DNA from: Rallus limicola
Lineage: Eukaryota; Chordata; Aves; Gruiformes; Rallidae
NCBI GenBank assembly: GCA_022605955.1
Contig: JAKCOZ010000014.1
Location: 15,816,001 to 15,880,000, forward strand
Reading direction: 5' to 3'
Length of the DNA: 64,000 bases
In this document: positions 51,344 through 64,000 of the stretch, in pieces
How positions within the stretch are numbered: the first letter of the stretch is position 1
How the letters are laid out: each line of letters begins with the position of its first letter
Notes under the pieces: generated by a model
Seen by the model: only the letters and a program-made list of their open reading frames with translations
What the model was told of the DNA's origin: nothing
Databases searched by the model: none
Translations under genes and position numbers: made by a program

Positions 51344-53955
51344 GTAATCGCAGCTTTCCGCTAACTCTGCGAGGAAGCATTTGGCAGGAGCTGCTGCTGC
51401 CTGTTTTCCTGCTTCGGTGCCATAAAACACGTTTTGTCACCTTGCAGTTGCTGGGATCTCATTGTCTGATTGTCAGCAGCCGGCAACCGCTCCTTGCTTT
51501 GACGGTGCAAACTGGGTTTTGTAGTTTTCCCTGAGGAAAACCTCTGTTCTGATTTCCCCCGTGTGGGGAGGTTGCCCCACGGAGCCTTCCTGCAGTCCCT
51601 GTTCTGCTTCAGTGGAACAGTTCACACGCACATCCTGTCCACAGGGTAATGCTTTGCTGGTCATTGGGAGTGAGGTCTCTGCGGACAGGTTTCAAAAGGT
51701 GTTTGCACGTTGCATCGTTTGCATGGTGTAGTAAGTAATAGGTTGTTCTTTGGGATCTGTAGCCTATGTACATCAAGCAGCACTCTTAATGCTTTACATC
51801 AGCAGGGTTTTTTTTATCTTACTGATTCCGTATTGATAAAGTCAGGCCACATCAACTCATGGGGGTCAAGTGTATCCCCAGCAAAATCCATATGACAGTA
51901 TAACTTAACCAGTTAAGGTAAAATAACGTTTCTTCAGCATTTAGTTTGTAGGTAAACAAGGGGCAAACAAATTAGCTCAGTGTTCTAGTTCTGTACATCA
52001 GTCTGTAGGCTGACTGTTAACTTTATCTGACAAAAAGAGTCCCTGACTGAAATAGATGTGACTTGTGGGGACTGGTTATACAAATGGTCTCCTCCCCTTC
52101 CTGCCCTATTCTCTCTATTTTTGTACCCATTTTTCTTCTTGCTCTGTCTGTGGTGCTTTGTTCTGAAAGGTCTTTTGTCTGTATTCATTTTGGTGTGTAT
52201 ACTCTTCCAATCTTTTCAGTTTTGCATTTCTTTGTTTTATTTATCTTAATGTTTATAGCCTCCATGGGAGAGATGTTGTTAGGCTGTAACGCAGTGGGTT
52301 TCATGAACCTGATTTAATAAATATACTCTTTGCCTTGTTGCATTTCACCCTGAACTATAATCAGTTGTTAGGCATTTTAAAGTCCCTGTACGGTGAGTAT
52401 TTTGAAAACATCCATTTATTTGCCACTATGAGTGTTCCACTGCTCTACACACAGGGACAATGGAATTAATCCAGGCAAAGAAACGAGCTGAAAAAAGTCA
52501 TTTAAGTACCCATGCCAGCCTTGCTCCACTAGGCAGTTTGTTTACATTGATTTGATTAGGGCACAAAAAACTAAGAAAGAAAAGAATCTGTTCAGAATCG
52601 TGCTGTTCACTCATCACAATATTCAGTATTTGAACAAAATCTCCCAGGCTCTCAACTAGATTAAATTGCATTTAATTTACTCTCATTATACCCACATTTT
52701 GGTTATAGCACTCAAAATACTCACTTCTTGAAGGCCTTCATTTCAATGAGAACAAAATGTGCTGGTTTGGAAAGAAAGGCTGGTGCAAAGAAAACTGAGT
52801 GCTGAAACCTGAAATTGAAAGTTGAGGGAGGTGGAGGAGTGACAGGAAAGGGAGTTGCACATGGCACTTGTAAGATGTTCCATCCCTTGATTTTAAATTT
52901 TGAATTGATACCAAAATTGGGCAGTTTCATTGTCTTCATGGTAGGAAAAGTAACAGGCAATTCCTGCCTCCATTATTGAGTTGAAATGTACATTAACTGT
53001 GAATTCTCTTGTTTCTAATTGAAATACAACTTTATTTTCCTATTACACTAACTCCAGTGCATACATGCACATTCTTATACTCTGTACCTGCATATGGGTC
53101 TGTACATAACCATATGTCCTTTATAACTAAATCAGCTGGGAGAGACAATTTTGATAATAATTGTGATACTGATTCATTCTGTAGCTGCTTCTTTTAACTT
53201 TTATTTATTATTTCAAGGTGGTGGGTTTTTTTAAGAATTAATGTTCCCCATGGGGTATATACACAGCTTATGGCCACGGTATTGCATATGTTTATGGGGA
53301 AAGATAATTTTAGCCATATGAGCTGTTCCACCTCTTGTAAAATAACTTTCATATTTCTTTTTGATAGAAATTCTGCAGTTCAATTAGAAAGGCTAGGCTT
53401 GTTGTGATATATTTTTAGATATATTAAGCCCCGGAATATTTGAGTAGAGTCTGGTTTAGTTTCACTGCCTGGGAATAAAGAGTGCAGATTTAAGAAGGTG
53501 ATTCTTTTACAGCTGAGTAGAAACCACAGTTTCTAAAGGCTGGATTGATGAATGACTGCTCTGTGGCTGTGCTTTGCAGCTACCCAAATAAAAAAGATTA
53601 CTGTAACACTGTGAATCCATAAGCAGTGTGGAATAATACTGTTATTTTCCAAACATGGCTCAATTAAAATATGAAAAGCAACAAATGCAACGAGCTTGAC
53701 ATTTACATTGCTTTGTGCAGATGCACTGCTGGATAAACTTTGTGCACAGTCATGCACTCAAGATATTAGCTACTTTGGCTGTTGGACAAAGGAAAACATT
53801 TTTATACTGTTTAAGGACAGTCCTTACGCCTGTTTTATATCAACATGCACGGAGACTTGCCATACACCTTAAATGACTGAAAACAGTGGCTAGGTAGAGA
53901 AGTTAAGGAGCCCTGTATGTGTGGGGAAGAAAAATACTTTGAGTGTATAATTCCT

Positions 53956-54014
53956 ATAACTAATTGGAAGTATTTGTATAGTGATAGCATTTTGCTATCA
54001 TAACTAATGGAATT
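53956..54014. repeat. Imperfect direct repeat flanking an 8-bp hairpin
   Basis: ATAACTAATTGGAAG at 53956-53970 recurs as ATAACTAATGGAATT starting at 54000. Between them lies a perfect hairpin, TGATAGCA (53982-53989) and TGCTATCA (53993-54000), with a TTT loop. The right hairpin arm abuts the second repeat copy. Confidence 0.7.
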
Positions 54015-57000
54015 AAAAGTAGAATATCTGCATAGAATATTCTATAGACATACATATGTAGAATTTGCTTTAGATATGCCACTCTCCCCTGGTCCTTAAA
54101 AAGAGCAGAAAAAGAGGTTCCTCTTGAAGGTAACTCAGAACAGGAACCTAACTTCCACTTATGAGCAGCCTGTGAAGGAACCTACCCCCCTACCCCTCTC
54201 TGTTAACTGTACGTGGAGCATCTCTGTCTCTTAGGATAAAGTGTGAATAACTTCATGGATAGACACCAGCTAAGAACTTGTTCTGTAATATAAATTACGC
54301 TGGAAAATGAAAGCGTTTATATTTTGACCCAGTAAGAGACAAAATTAGATGTCTCATAATTGACTTGAGGGTGAATAATGGGGCCCATTAACACCAGGCT
54401 GAATTCGAGCTTCAGAAAACGTGGCTATCAGGACTATTGAAGATCCTGCTTGATAGTGTCTATTGGTGTCTATTATGCTTTGTTTGAACAATGTGGCTTG
54501 ACTGAAATGGGTGAACAGAATGTCTTTAAAATGGTAGCCTTCATTTTTACAAATGCTTTGTCTAAACATAGACAAAAAAATCTATGCATGAAAATAGAGC
54601 ATGCGATGGTTCTGCTTGTTATCCTGTTTATTCTTTTATACACACCTTAATTGAGTTTAAAGAACACTAGGACCAAAATCATTTGTATCTACTTGCTTGT
54701 TTATGCCCAAAGGTCTTTCCATTTTCATTTTTATGTTTGTTTCCTCCATTATCATAAACACCTCTTACACAGAGGGGAAGTATACAATTGAGTTTCTTGC
54801 AGAGCATTACATGAGAATGATGTAGTTCACCAAGGGCAGCACAAAAAGAAAAAAATTGGAAAAAAATACACTGTTGTCAGAGGACAGCATTGCAAATGAA
54901 CTGTTTCTGTTCTGATCTTAAGAACTTCCGCACCTGAGCCAGGTATAAAATTAGCAATTGGAAATTTGATTTCAAATTGACTTGAATCCCTTGAATTGAA
55001 GACACAAGAGCTCCGTCTTTGTTTCCAAGGCAACAATCAGCTGTGTTTCTTAGGACATGAAAGGTGTTTAAATGACATAGTTGGCTTCAGAGAACATCTT
55101 ACTAAATTTAAAATTTACATTCATTCAGAATATCTGGAACTACGAAACTTTCATAATGTGGAGTTCAGCTTTCAATACATCTTTACTCTGTTGCAAGAAG
55201 GACTCACTCCCACAAGATACCTTCTTTTCTCAACACCGTATTCTAAATATGTTACTCTTCATGCTGCATTTCCACTTTCTTACTGTGTCTATTCTAAGAG
55301 ACAAGTAGTGATATCTATAGCTAAGATTATCTAATCCTTTCTGTTATGTTAAACTATGATATTAGAATTATAGTAAAAATTAGGCTCTGGAGGATGCACT
55401 AAAAAATTTTAAATGAGATTTTCTGGCAGATCTAATCACAGTTGGATCTAATGAAGAGCTCTTAGCCACGCAGGAAGACATGATCATGGTGACTTATTAA
55501 TGCTTAATTATAGTTTTATGAAGTGTTCTTTATACGTCAAAAGTGGGGGTTTTTCAGGATACCTTTTTACGGATGCTTGTGGAGAGCTTTTCCATACCTG
55601 TATGGCAACAGGAAAGAATAAAAAACTATTTTTGAGGCGTGCTAGCAAGGAAACAATGAGTGCATTTCTTTGGCAAAGCAGTGAGAAGAGTTAGCTCTCC
55701 ATGTCAGAGTGGAGCAAATGGCTGAGGAGTAGATCATAAAACTTCTGAAAGTCTGAAGAAGTTAGATTCATGCAAAGGAACAGTAAGCTTAAGAGAATGA
55801 TAATAAAGTCAGAGAGACAAATTAGAAAGATGACTTTAACAGTGAATGGTGGTTGTTTTTTTGAATGGAAGAGGAGGACATAAAAACTCAGATTCAACTG
55901 ATGTGGAGACAGAGGCAGTTGGTGTTGGGACAGATTTCACATTTGCGAGGGATTCTTCGCTCTCTAGTTACATGTTTTATTTCATGAATGTGCAGATTAA
56001 AATTCTTAACACATTTTGGAGACTTCTCTAGCTTGTTTGTGAAGAGGAGATTTGGAAAATAATGATCTTGAGGCAGTACTACTGTTAGAAGAGAAGCAAT
56101 TTACTGAATATTGCAAGTACTTCTGCAAATCCTTGGAGACAGAATTCTCAAATTACAGTTTCTAATTCCATGGAAGTATATTAACTTGAAATTGTAACCT
56201 ATTTAATTCTCTTTATACGGAAAAGATTGCTTTCTTTTGGAGGTTTATTAATCAGCATATATACTTCTCTGAGAGATATCATTATAATGGTTTTGAAAGC
56301 CTCAATTGTTTTCTAAAATATAGGTATTAAAACCTGTGTAGCTTTCCTGTTGAGTCGAAATGGTGAAGTGTACAATTCTGTTTCACTTAATTACTTTTTG
56401 CTAGAGTCAAGGAGCACAAAAGTCTTCAGCTGGAATAATAAACTCTGCTCCAGTAGATTCAAGAGCCTCCCACTTGCAAAGTATCTAGCCCAGAGGTTGG
56501 GGTTTTTTTGGTGTTAATCAATGCTTAAAAGGACTAATATTTTGAAAGACCTTCTAAAACATGAACCAGCATTAGTTACTGATACCAAAATGGGGACTGA
56601 GGGTTGGTTAATGATATCATGATTGTAAGGTGGAACTAAAGTGAGAAGGAGTAAATTGAAGGAAACTTGCCAGACCTGAGGTTTGCTCCTTGTGCTCTGG
56701 ATCGTTACTCAAGGCTACAGTGCAGTTTTTATTCCCCCCAGTATTTCTACCTCGGTCTGTGATGAGTTAGGTGGTGTTCAGTGTGTGAGGTTGCTTTACT
56801 AATGTTTATTTTTCTGCTATTTAGTCCCAAGGTGAATACTTCCTTCTCTGCTTAAAACCTAACCACTGTTCCTTCATTTATGTGGTGTTTATTATTCAGG
56901 GTACAGGGTTTAGAGCATAATCTATACTTATGCAGTGTAAACTCAGAAATGTCTCATTTGCAATTAAATAGTAGTTTTACATAAGTGTTGGGTCTTCACA

Positions 57001-58706
57001 ATTGTAATTACACTCAACTACCTTTTGTTTCTCTGTTGCCAGCTTAATGTATTCAGAGCTGTGAAGAAGGTAGGGATTTTGCAGAAATAATGTTTGATTA
57101 TGCAATCAGGAGCCAGAGGTGGGATTTTCAGCAGGAAAAGGACTGGATTAAGGGTCTAATTTCCACTGTCTGTCACTACAAATGATGTGTGGCCTTTAGA
57201 AGTTTTTGAAAAGTTCACCTTTCGTTCCTTTCAATTGCCAAATACAAACTGGAATCAATGCTATTTGTAATCTTTAACCTCAGCTAACTTTTGCCACGCT
57301 GGCTCAGACTACTTTTCAGGTGTACATACTCCATAACAACCTGTGCGGTCCAGGTGTGGCTCATAACTGCACACAACTGTAAAGCTATTTACTTAATACA
57401 GCAAGTACTGTCTCTTGAACGTTGCTAGAACTTGCAGTGGTCTCAGAAGAGCCAGCACGTGTTTTCTGCTCTCCTAAAACTCACTGACTGTCTCTTTCCT
57501 GCTGTAAGTGCGTTTGCCCCGTGAATCTTGTTTTATTACAAGCTCCTTCTGTTTGTTGTGCAGTAGGGTTATTTGCAATATAAGGAAATCAGTAAATACT
57601 AAATTACTTTTATCCTATGAGGTGAGGTTCCATAGTAATTTAGATACTCATGTTAAATACATTCTTATATTTAACAGCTAGATGTTAAATATAGTCTTCT
57701 AAAATATTTTCTCAGACAGTTGCCTGGGGCTCATCACATATGCTGCATTTGATGAAAAAAAGTGGTTTGATACTTCTAAATAAGAAAATACATAATTGTT
57801 TACTGAAGTATGTCCATCACTTGAGTTTACCATAAATTCAGAATAGGATGAAATGTGTGAAGGACTATCATGCTCACTTACTCAACAGTCTTGCTGCTGC
57901 CTGTGAACACTGTTCTAATATTTTTGGTAGCATTTTATACTTTTCTGTGTTTCAGAAATTTCAAAGTTGTAGAGTAAAAAAAAAATCTTACAGTAGCTTC
58001 TAAATATAAATAAACTTAAAAATAAATCCTGCAAAACTGCAATGATCCATTTAATAAAGTACCCCTTTTTGTAAACGCCCTGAAAGGAGTGGGTGAAAAT
58101 AGTGTGACACATCATGTGGGCTTAATCTGTTTCGTATAAATTTGCTGTGAAAGCTCTAGTTCAATACAGATAATGTGCAATCTGTTCTAAACATCCAGTT
58201 GTACAATGAGGGTAATTTGTGGGAGACAGTTATGGATCTCAAGAGCCCTTTCATCATTCGGAGTATTGAATTAATCTCCTCCTAAATGCTCATTCAGAAA
58301 GTGCCAGAAGACTGCTCTGTTTGGTTGCCATGGCAGATATTACTCTCCTGGCTCCTTGGAGAGCTAAATTTCTATAAACTGTGAGTGTTTTCAAGTTTAT
58401 CAAAGCAGTAAGCTGTAGTTACTCTGATATTTGTTGTTGACAGTTTCCCTCTCTCACATGCTAGCATTAATTTTAATTTCTTTACTTAAAAATGCCTTTA
58501 AATGTCTTTACCTGCTTGCTCTCTCAAGTAGAACAATAACTACTGTCATTTAGAGACAAAAAAAGAAATGTGAAAAAGTATTTTGGATGTGGTCTTACAG
58601 CATTGTTTTTTTTTAGATAATAAAAAGAAATCAGAATATTCAGTAGCTCTATGCTGAGAGACTAGTGGAAATGGGAGAACTCTCCTGATAGACGCAGGTT
58701 GTAAGC

Positions 58707-58733
58707 GGGAACGGGAATGGGTCTGTACGGGGG
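58707..58733 (+). other. G-quadruplex motif
   Basis: GGG, AAC, GGG, AAT, GGG, TCTGTAC, GGGGG gives loops of 3, 3 and 7 nt. It contains two CpGs in an otherwise AT-rich intron. It lies about 170 nt before the tandem duplication and hairpin at 58906-58954. Confidence 0.7.
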
Positions 58734-58905
58734 CAGATACCGTGAAGGAGATTGTACTGACTTTTTTTATACAATCAGCTTTTCCATTTGCATGTCCTCA
58801 TGTAGCACACAATCTGCTTGTGAGTAGCAGCAGAACTAATGCAGCCTGATTTCCTCAGGATTTCTGTTCTGTTGTTCCTGAACCTACATACAGCTGTGGT
58901 AGGTC

Positions 58906-58954
58906 CCGATAAAACACTCAGCCGATAAAACACCCAGCAGCCACTTGCTGGGTG
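58906..58954. repeat. 16-bp tandem duplication continuing into a 9-bp hairpin
   Basis: CCGATAAAACACTCAG at 58906-58921 is directly followed by CCGATAAAACACCCAG at 58922-58937, with one difference. The end of the second copy, CACCCAGCA (58931-58939), pairs exactly with TGCTGGGTG (58946-58954) around a GCCACT loop. The single base that differs between copies is the one that makes the stem perfect in the second copy. Confidence 0.9.
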
Positions 58955-59290
58955 GGAGAAGGAGTTAAGTTGTACAACGTTGTGTTTTTGGGGATGAAGT
59001 ATTGGCTTGGATTTCCCTTCCTACCAAGCTGCTTACTTTCGTAAGATCAAGAGGCATTTAGTATCGTTGAGACCTCTGCAAATTGGTAACTTTTGTTGAA
59101 ATTGGCCAGTATCTGGAAGGTTGGTTCATGACCCCTTCCTCCATGGCTCCTGCTCTTGGAATATCGGATTCAGGTGATTTTGAAGAGACGCGCTGCTGCT
59201 GTGCAAGTGGCAGATTTTAGCAGACAGCTGTTGGCCACCACTGTTCTTCAGCGGCCCAGCTCTTGGGTTCGTGGGCATCTATGTGACATT

Positions 59291-59479
59291 CTAGTCAGGC
59301 ACTGGAATGCACTGCCCAGGGAGGTGGTGGAGTCACCAACCCTGGGGGTGTTCAAGGAAAGACTAGATGTTGTATTGAGGGACATGGTTTAGTGGGAGCT
59401 GGTAGCAATATGTGAATGGTTGGACTGGATGATCTTTTAGGTCTTTTCCAGCCTTGATAATTCTGTGATTCTGTGATTT
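59291..59479 (+). mobile_element. CR1 LINE, 5'-truncated, with end of polymerase frame and 3' UTR
   Basis: From 59291 the sequence reads in one frame as [20 protein letters not shown], followed by [13 protein letters not shown] and a TAG stop at 59390-59392. This is the known C-terminal end of avian CR1 ORF2 (RHWNRLPREVV...FK.RLD...L motif). The 3' UTR of about 85 nt contains GGTTGGACTGGATGATCTTT and CCAGCCTTGATAATT, and ends in ATTCTGTGATTCTGTGA. Upstream of 59291 the open frame continues by chance to 59156 but no longer resembles CR1, so truncation is placed there. It encodes neither the endonuclease nor the reverse transcriptase core, and is inactive. Confidence 0.93.
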
Positions 59480-62400
59480 ACAACCATCTTCTCTAGCCAG
59501 GCAGCTGCAGTGGGGCAGCACGGAGGCAAATCCATCTGGATGTTGTAATGGAAGATAATTACACTCAATATAAGCCTATCTCTAGGGTGACCATGTCAGG
59601 AGTTTGCAGTAAGATGCTTGCTGCAGTTAGTTACCTAGGTATACACATCAGTGTTCAAATTACAGAGGTGACCTCAGAAAATTCTGTGGTCCTGACATCT
59701 GAAGAGTAACCCCTTTGTTTGCTGCTGTATTACTGAACTCTTCCTTTTTAGAGGCATCGAGAAGCAAAGCTGTTCTTGGCGGTCCTGCGTATAGCTGTGC
59801 AGCTGAGAGACTCTCAAATCTAACTCCTAATCAACTGTGAATAAGTGGGAGGATAATGCTGTGAATCAGCGACAACATGAATGATCATATGGACAGGCAT
59901 TGAATGGAAAAAAGGAAGCTACCCATTAATAATTTGAGTTGTCAGAAGTGTTTTGTCGATATGCAAATTTACCTACTTCCAAGTCCTTTTTAGTGAGGGG
60001 ACAGGGCATATATAAACTCTTTGGCTACTGGATAAGCAAAAAATAAAAAGTATTCGTGCCCTATTTTGTAATGAATATGCATCCAGAGCGTGAAACTGTG
60101 TAAGGATAGCATGGGTTGGTCTTCCTGGAAGGTGACGTTTGGGGTGTGTGCAAAATGTGGCAGTATTAAGAGCAAAACTGAGGGGAAGGCAGATATTTAG
60201 AGAACAGTGAAACTCAAGAGTAGGATGATACATCATAAAGCCCTTGAAATGTATGTATAAAATAGCCTTTCTCTTTAAATCAGATTTGTTTCTAGAGCAA
60301 GAGAGGGGAAAATGCCATTCTGGACAGAACCTACCTGTAGTTCAGAGGGCCAGCAGCGCTGTTCGAGAAACAACAGCTGAACTATGAAAAGATTGAATTG
60401 TGAAGTGATTAAAGAAACAAGAAATTAATAAGAGAAGGTTACTCACACCAATATGAAGGTTTTTTCAATATGTCAGAAACATAAGGAGCACATTAAGTGG
60501 AGCAAACGAAGCCTGATGCATTCATGAAGGATGTGCTTTTTAACCTGGATGTCTGCAGGAGTCAGCCTGTGAGCATTGTTCTCTTTCTCCAGCAACCCAT
60601 CATAGACGTAGCATTTCTGCTGCATTTGAAGTCTCATACTCTTCTGTGGAAAAGCAGCAAGACTTGACGTTTTGGAAATGCAGGAGGTTTTGTGTTCCAA
60701 GAAAGCTAGTTAGGGTCAAAGAGCATGTCAGGCTTGAATTAGCACGCTGCATCCTTTTCACTTCACACAGGGAATAGCTTAGGTTCTTGTTACCTCGTGT
60801 GCAGCTAGTTCATTGCGTGCTGTGCTGTAAAAATGGCAAGAAATGTGGATTTGCAAAGCTGAAACTAACTGGGTTTTATTACTCATGCAGAGGAAGGATG
60901 GTTGGATGATCAACAGATTATAAAGTACTAAAATGCATTCCAAGTTAATTTAGAAAGTAGACATCAATGGAGTTCTGTTAACCTTCTCTTCCTAAAATCA
61001 ATGCTAAGCTGAAACGTCTGACATATTTTAGTCAACTCCCTATTATGTTTTGCTGGGAACTTTTTGAAATCATGGGGCTTTCTATATACAGGCATATCTA
61101 CATTGTTGCATATATATCAGACTTGTTATTTCTGTGTTACAGCAGCAATGGGATGTGCTGCTTTGTGTTTATTTAATAAGAGACTGAAATCTTTGGTATT
61201 CAGAAGGAATTTGCATAAAAAACAAGCTATGTACATAGAAAGCATCATGCTGTTATATAAATAGCTGTATGCTTAAACAAGAGAGTAAGCTGTGCTGTAC
61301 GTGCTCCCAGCATTGGTTTTCTCTGCTGTGCAAGTAATATGGCACGTGGTGATAGGTAGCTCTCATGCAAAAGAGAACGCTGTCTCAAGCAGGTCTCTTG
61401 GTGAGATAATGCCTTTTTCCTTCTGAGGAGCAGGCTGTCGGAAGGTTTCTGTGGTACTGTTAGGCTCTGCGGACCAAAGGGTGCTTTTTCAAGATGCCAG
61501 CTCATATAAAACAGAACAGAGAAGGCAGGAGGAAAATACCTGGGAAAAAGAACTAAATTCAGACAGATACTTTATAAAGCTTTGTTGCATTTTAAAGTTT
61601 TAGTAAAATCAGATGGAAAATCAGGACTGGAAACAAATAGACTGTTTTGGAAGTTAAGGTACTAGAATATTCTATTTTTAATCTTTTCTATTGGCAGCAA
61701 GCAAAACTCCTCTGTAAGTTTGCTAGGCTGTTCACCCAGGAATAGGTATAATGTGCATTACTTATGGTTATGTATGGATTGAAAAAGGACATACCTGCTT
61801 TCCTAGGAAGCATTTGGAGAATCTAAAGCTTAGTTGCCTTGTTTGTTTTTTAAATCTCATTTACAGGCTTGGCTGCTTTGTGTGTCTGTGTGTGTTTGCT
61901 TGCCTTAGTTCTTGAGCCTTTGCTAAAGCTGCATGGCCAATCTGTGATTTCCCCCCCCAGCCGATTCCTTTCTTAGGAAAATCTTTTTTCATTTTATCTG
62001 CTTCCTCAGATGATGATAATATCACATCATTCATATTCCAGGATGTTCTTTTTCTCTTTTTTTCTACTGCCTCAATTTTTGTTTCACCTGGAAGATCTGA
62101 TTAGAATATGTGAGGAGGAACAAGCAGTACATGGTAGGTCATTCCTGCAGTGGCACTGTCCAGAGCAATATATACCGCAGTGCTGCACGTCTCAGTTGAG
62201 GAGTCTGCTCCAGTTCTATGTCTTCTCCTTGGTCCCTCAGAGCAGAGGAGGAAACGCTGAAAACACTTCCTGTTTGGGCAGAAGCTCTTACCTCATCAGA
62301 CATTGACAGTTTGGTAGAATATTGGCTTATTCTGGAGGAAGAGGATAAGTAGGAAAGGAACATTTCCCAGATAAAATTCTGGAATGAATCATTTAGGCAG

Positions 62401-64000
62401 TTGAGGGTGGAGGGGTGCAGAGAATAATTGTCTCCACTTGTGGGGGGAGGAGGAAGAAAAAAGAAACAAACCCCAAAACCTTCAGGGAAAAGCAACAAGA
62501 CATTAATTCAGATCACAAAGCAAGGATTTTTCCTTTCAGAGTTGAAAAAACATTTTTGATACTAGACCAAGTGCTTTCTTTAGAGATTTTTCCTAAGGAC
62601 AGAGGTGATTGCATTTGAATCCCAAGTAAATGGAGAGAATGTCAAATCCATTTCTAAAAACATTTGACTAAAACAGGGGGTGGTATTTTGAGTGATCTTG
62701 CTCTAATGATGTCGAGATTGGTTGATCAAACTTACAGGGATGTGACCAATCGTAGTTTCCTTCAAAGGTATCTTAGGTACAGTTTATATTTCAATGCAAA
62801 GAAAATACTGTAAAGGTTTAGCAGTGTGCATGCGTGCTCACTCCATAGCTTTTGATAGGAAGGAAAGGGGGGAAAGATGCAGGATTTTAAGTCTTTGTAA
62901 CTATTTTGGTAATTCTCATGTAGGATGGTCTGCCAGGAAGGTTCCCCAAACCCGGGTTTTTTTAAGATTCAGGTCAGACACTGAGAGAAAAGAACTGTGC
63001 ATGGTAGGTGACGATATATCCAGTGCTTATATAGTTGTAGCACTTAGAGGGCTTATGCACATGAGGACTTGTGTTGCCTTAGCTCTCTATGAAAATGCAC
63101 AAGTGTTAAGTTCCTGCCCCAGAGGTCTTTTTTGACGTCTGTACTACATACACATGTCACCGTATGCTTGGCCGTGCAGGTTCCAAAGGCTTTGTACCTT
63201 TCTGCCTGGGAACTGCTTTTGGTTACCTAGGAAGGAATAAAAAAGAGTCAAAAAAGCTTGGGCAGCAACACAGCCTTGGATGTTTAAGGACACATTTACC
63301 TCCTGTTGGAAGAGCAGCACTGCCTGAAGCAAAGGAAGGATTGCAGGATATTTGTTGAAGAAATGCTCTGTGTTGGTGCCCTCTTTGCTTTAATAGTTTG
63401 AAATTGCAAAACTAAGGAAGTCTATTTCGCTGAAAGGGTGAGATTTCCTATCAGCATTTTCTTAAACTCATGGATTTTTTTTTTCCTCAAGGTAAGACTA
63501 CTCATACATATATTTATATACATTAAAAAAGTAGTAAATCTGTTAAATAGATGAGTTTATTGTGACTCTCGATCCTTCTTGTTTCTCACTTGAGACACTA
63601 TCAAACTAATCAGTCTATCTCTTGAAAAAGGCTTGGTCATCTTTGGGGAGGTGGCAAGGTCTGTTCTTCTACCACATTTTAGCTAACATTTGGTAACTAG
63701 TGGTGAGGTAAAATCTTAATGAAAGACAGATGGGTTTGAGTTGATGGAAGTACTGTTGAGTAAATCCAGAATTTAGTTGGTTTGCCAAGTTGAGAAACTC
63801 TAGGTGACTTAAGTTAGGCACAGGTGTGGTAAGAAGGCACCTTTCTTCTGCAGGTGAGACACACCCAGAGTTTCCCTTACTTGTTTTTAACTTGGTGATG
63901 TTGAAATTATCAGACCAAACCATTAATTTATTCATCCAGTTACGTCTCTGGGAGTGATCAGCCCCATTGCTTCCATCAGAAGTGTATGAAAGTATACTAA
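59480..64000 (+). other. Intron downstream of the ANO10 exon, last part
   Basis: AT-rich non-coding DNA running to the window edge. It contains G- and GA-rich patches near 62405-62460, a TG-rich tract near 61880-61898, a C8 run near 61952, and ordinary T and A tracts. Open frames at 62139-62498 (minus) and 62794-63135 (plus) have no recognised motif. I found no acceptor followed by the expected ANO10 last-exon peptide. Confidence 0.6.

Larger units (their letters stand above)
46701..59290 (+). other. Intron downstream of the ANO10 exon, middle part
   Basis: Non-coding sequence with three canonical G-quadruplex motifs, a GC-richer block at 51150-51700 containing a spaced 16-nt direct repeat, and small hairpins. 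Open frames up to 112 codons (for example around 54996-55334) have no family motif and no convincing splice context. No transposon was recognised between the CR1 copies at 46631 and 59291. Confidence 0.65.

Noticed and set aside
59156..59290. Upstream part of the open frame that ends in the CR1 polymerase tail
   Set aside because: The residues before 59291 do not resemble CR1 ORF2 or any other family I recognise. The frame is joined to the CR1 tail by chance at the truncation point.

Overview
The window looks like avian nuclear DNA from inside one large protein-coding gene. Three observations support this. First, the only protein-coding segment I can defend is a short exon at 36819-36935 with good splice signals, and its product reads as the C-terminal cytosolic part of anoctamin-10 (ANO10/TMEM16K). 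Second, the interspersed repeats I can recognise are 3' ends of CR1 LINEs with the avian ending, a GGTTGGA...GATGATCT...CCTTCCAACCC block followed by ATTCTGTG-type octamers; one keeps the tail of the CR1 polymerase frame. Third, the rest is AT-rich, repeat-poor and gene-poor, with stop codons in every frame. I cannot name the species; a bird is strongly suggested.

Layout. Positions 1-36818 are the intron before the ANO10 exon, and its 5' end lies outside the window. It holds homopolymer and microsatellite tracts, several stretches that by eye resemble conserved non-coding elements, a perfect 26-bp inverted repeat at 15169-15230, and a G-quadruplex/hairpin motif at 15902-15959. Positions 36819-36935 are the exon. 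Positions 36936-64000 are the next intron, whose acceptor I could not find here. It holds all four CR1 fragments (37926-38078, 44588-44644, 46631-46700 antisense, 59291-59479), a (TA)n tract at 44902-44932, three canonical G-quadruplex motifs, and a 16-bp tandem duplication running into a 9-bp hairpin at 58906-58954.

The gene runs on the + strand. Neither the ANO10 promoter nor its last exon was found. I saw no convincing tRNA, rRNA, CRISPR array, prokaryotic gene cluster, or other exon with a recognisable protein. I did not find a new multi-gene biological system. The most interesting unexplained signal is the perfect 62-nt hairpin at 15169-15230, followed by smaller structured motifs and one unusual candidate alternative 3' exon at 38481-38588. 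The long open frames elsewhere look like chance and carry no family motif.
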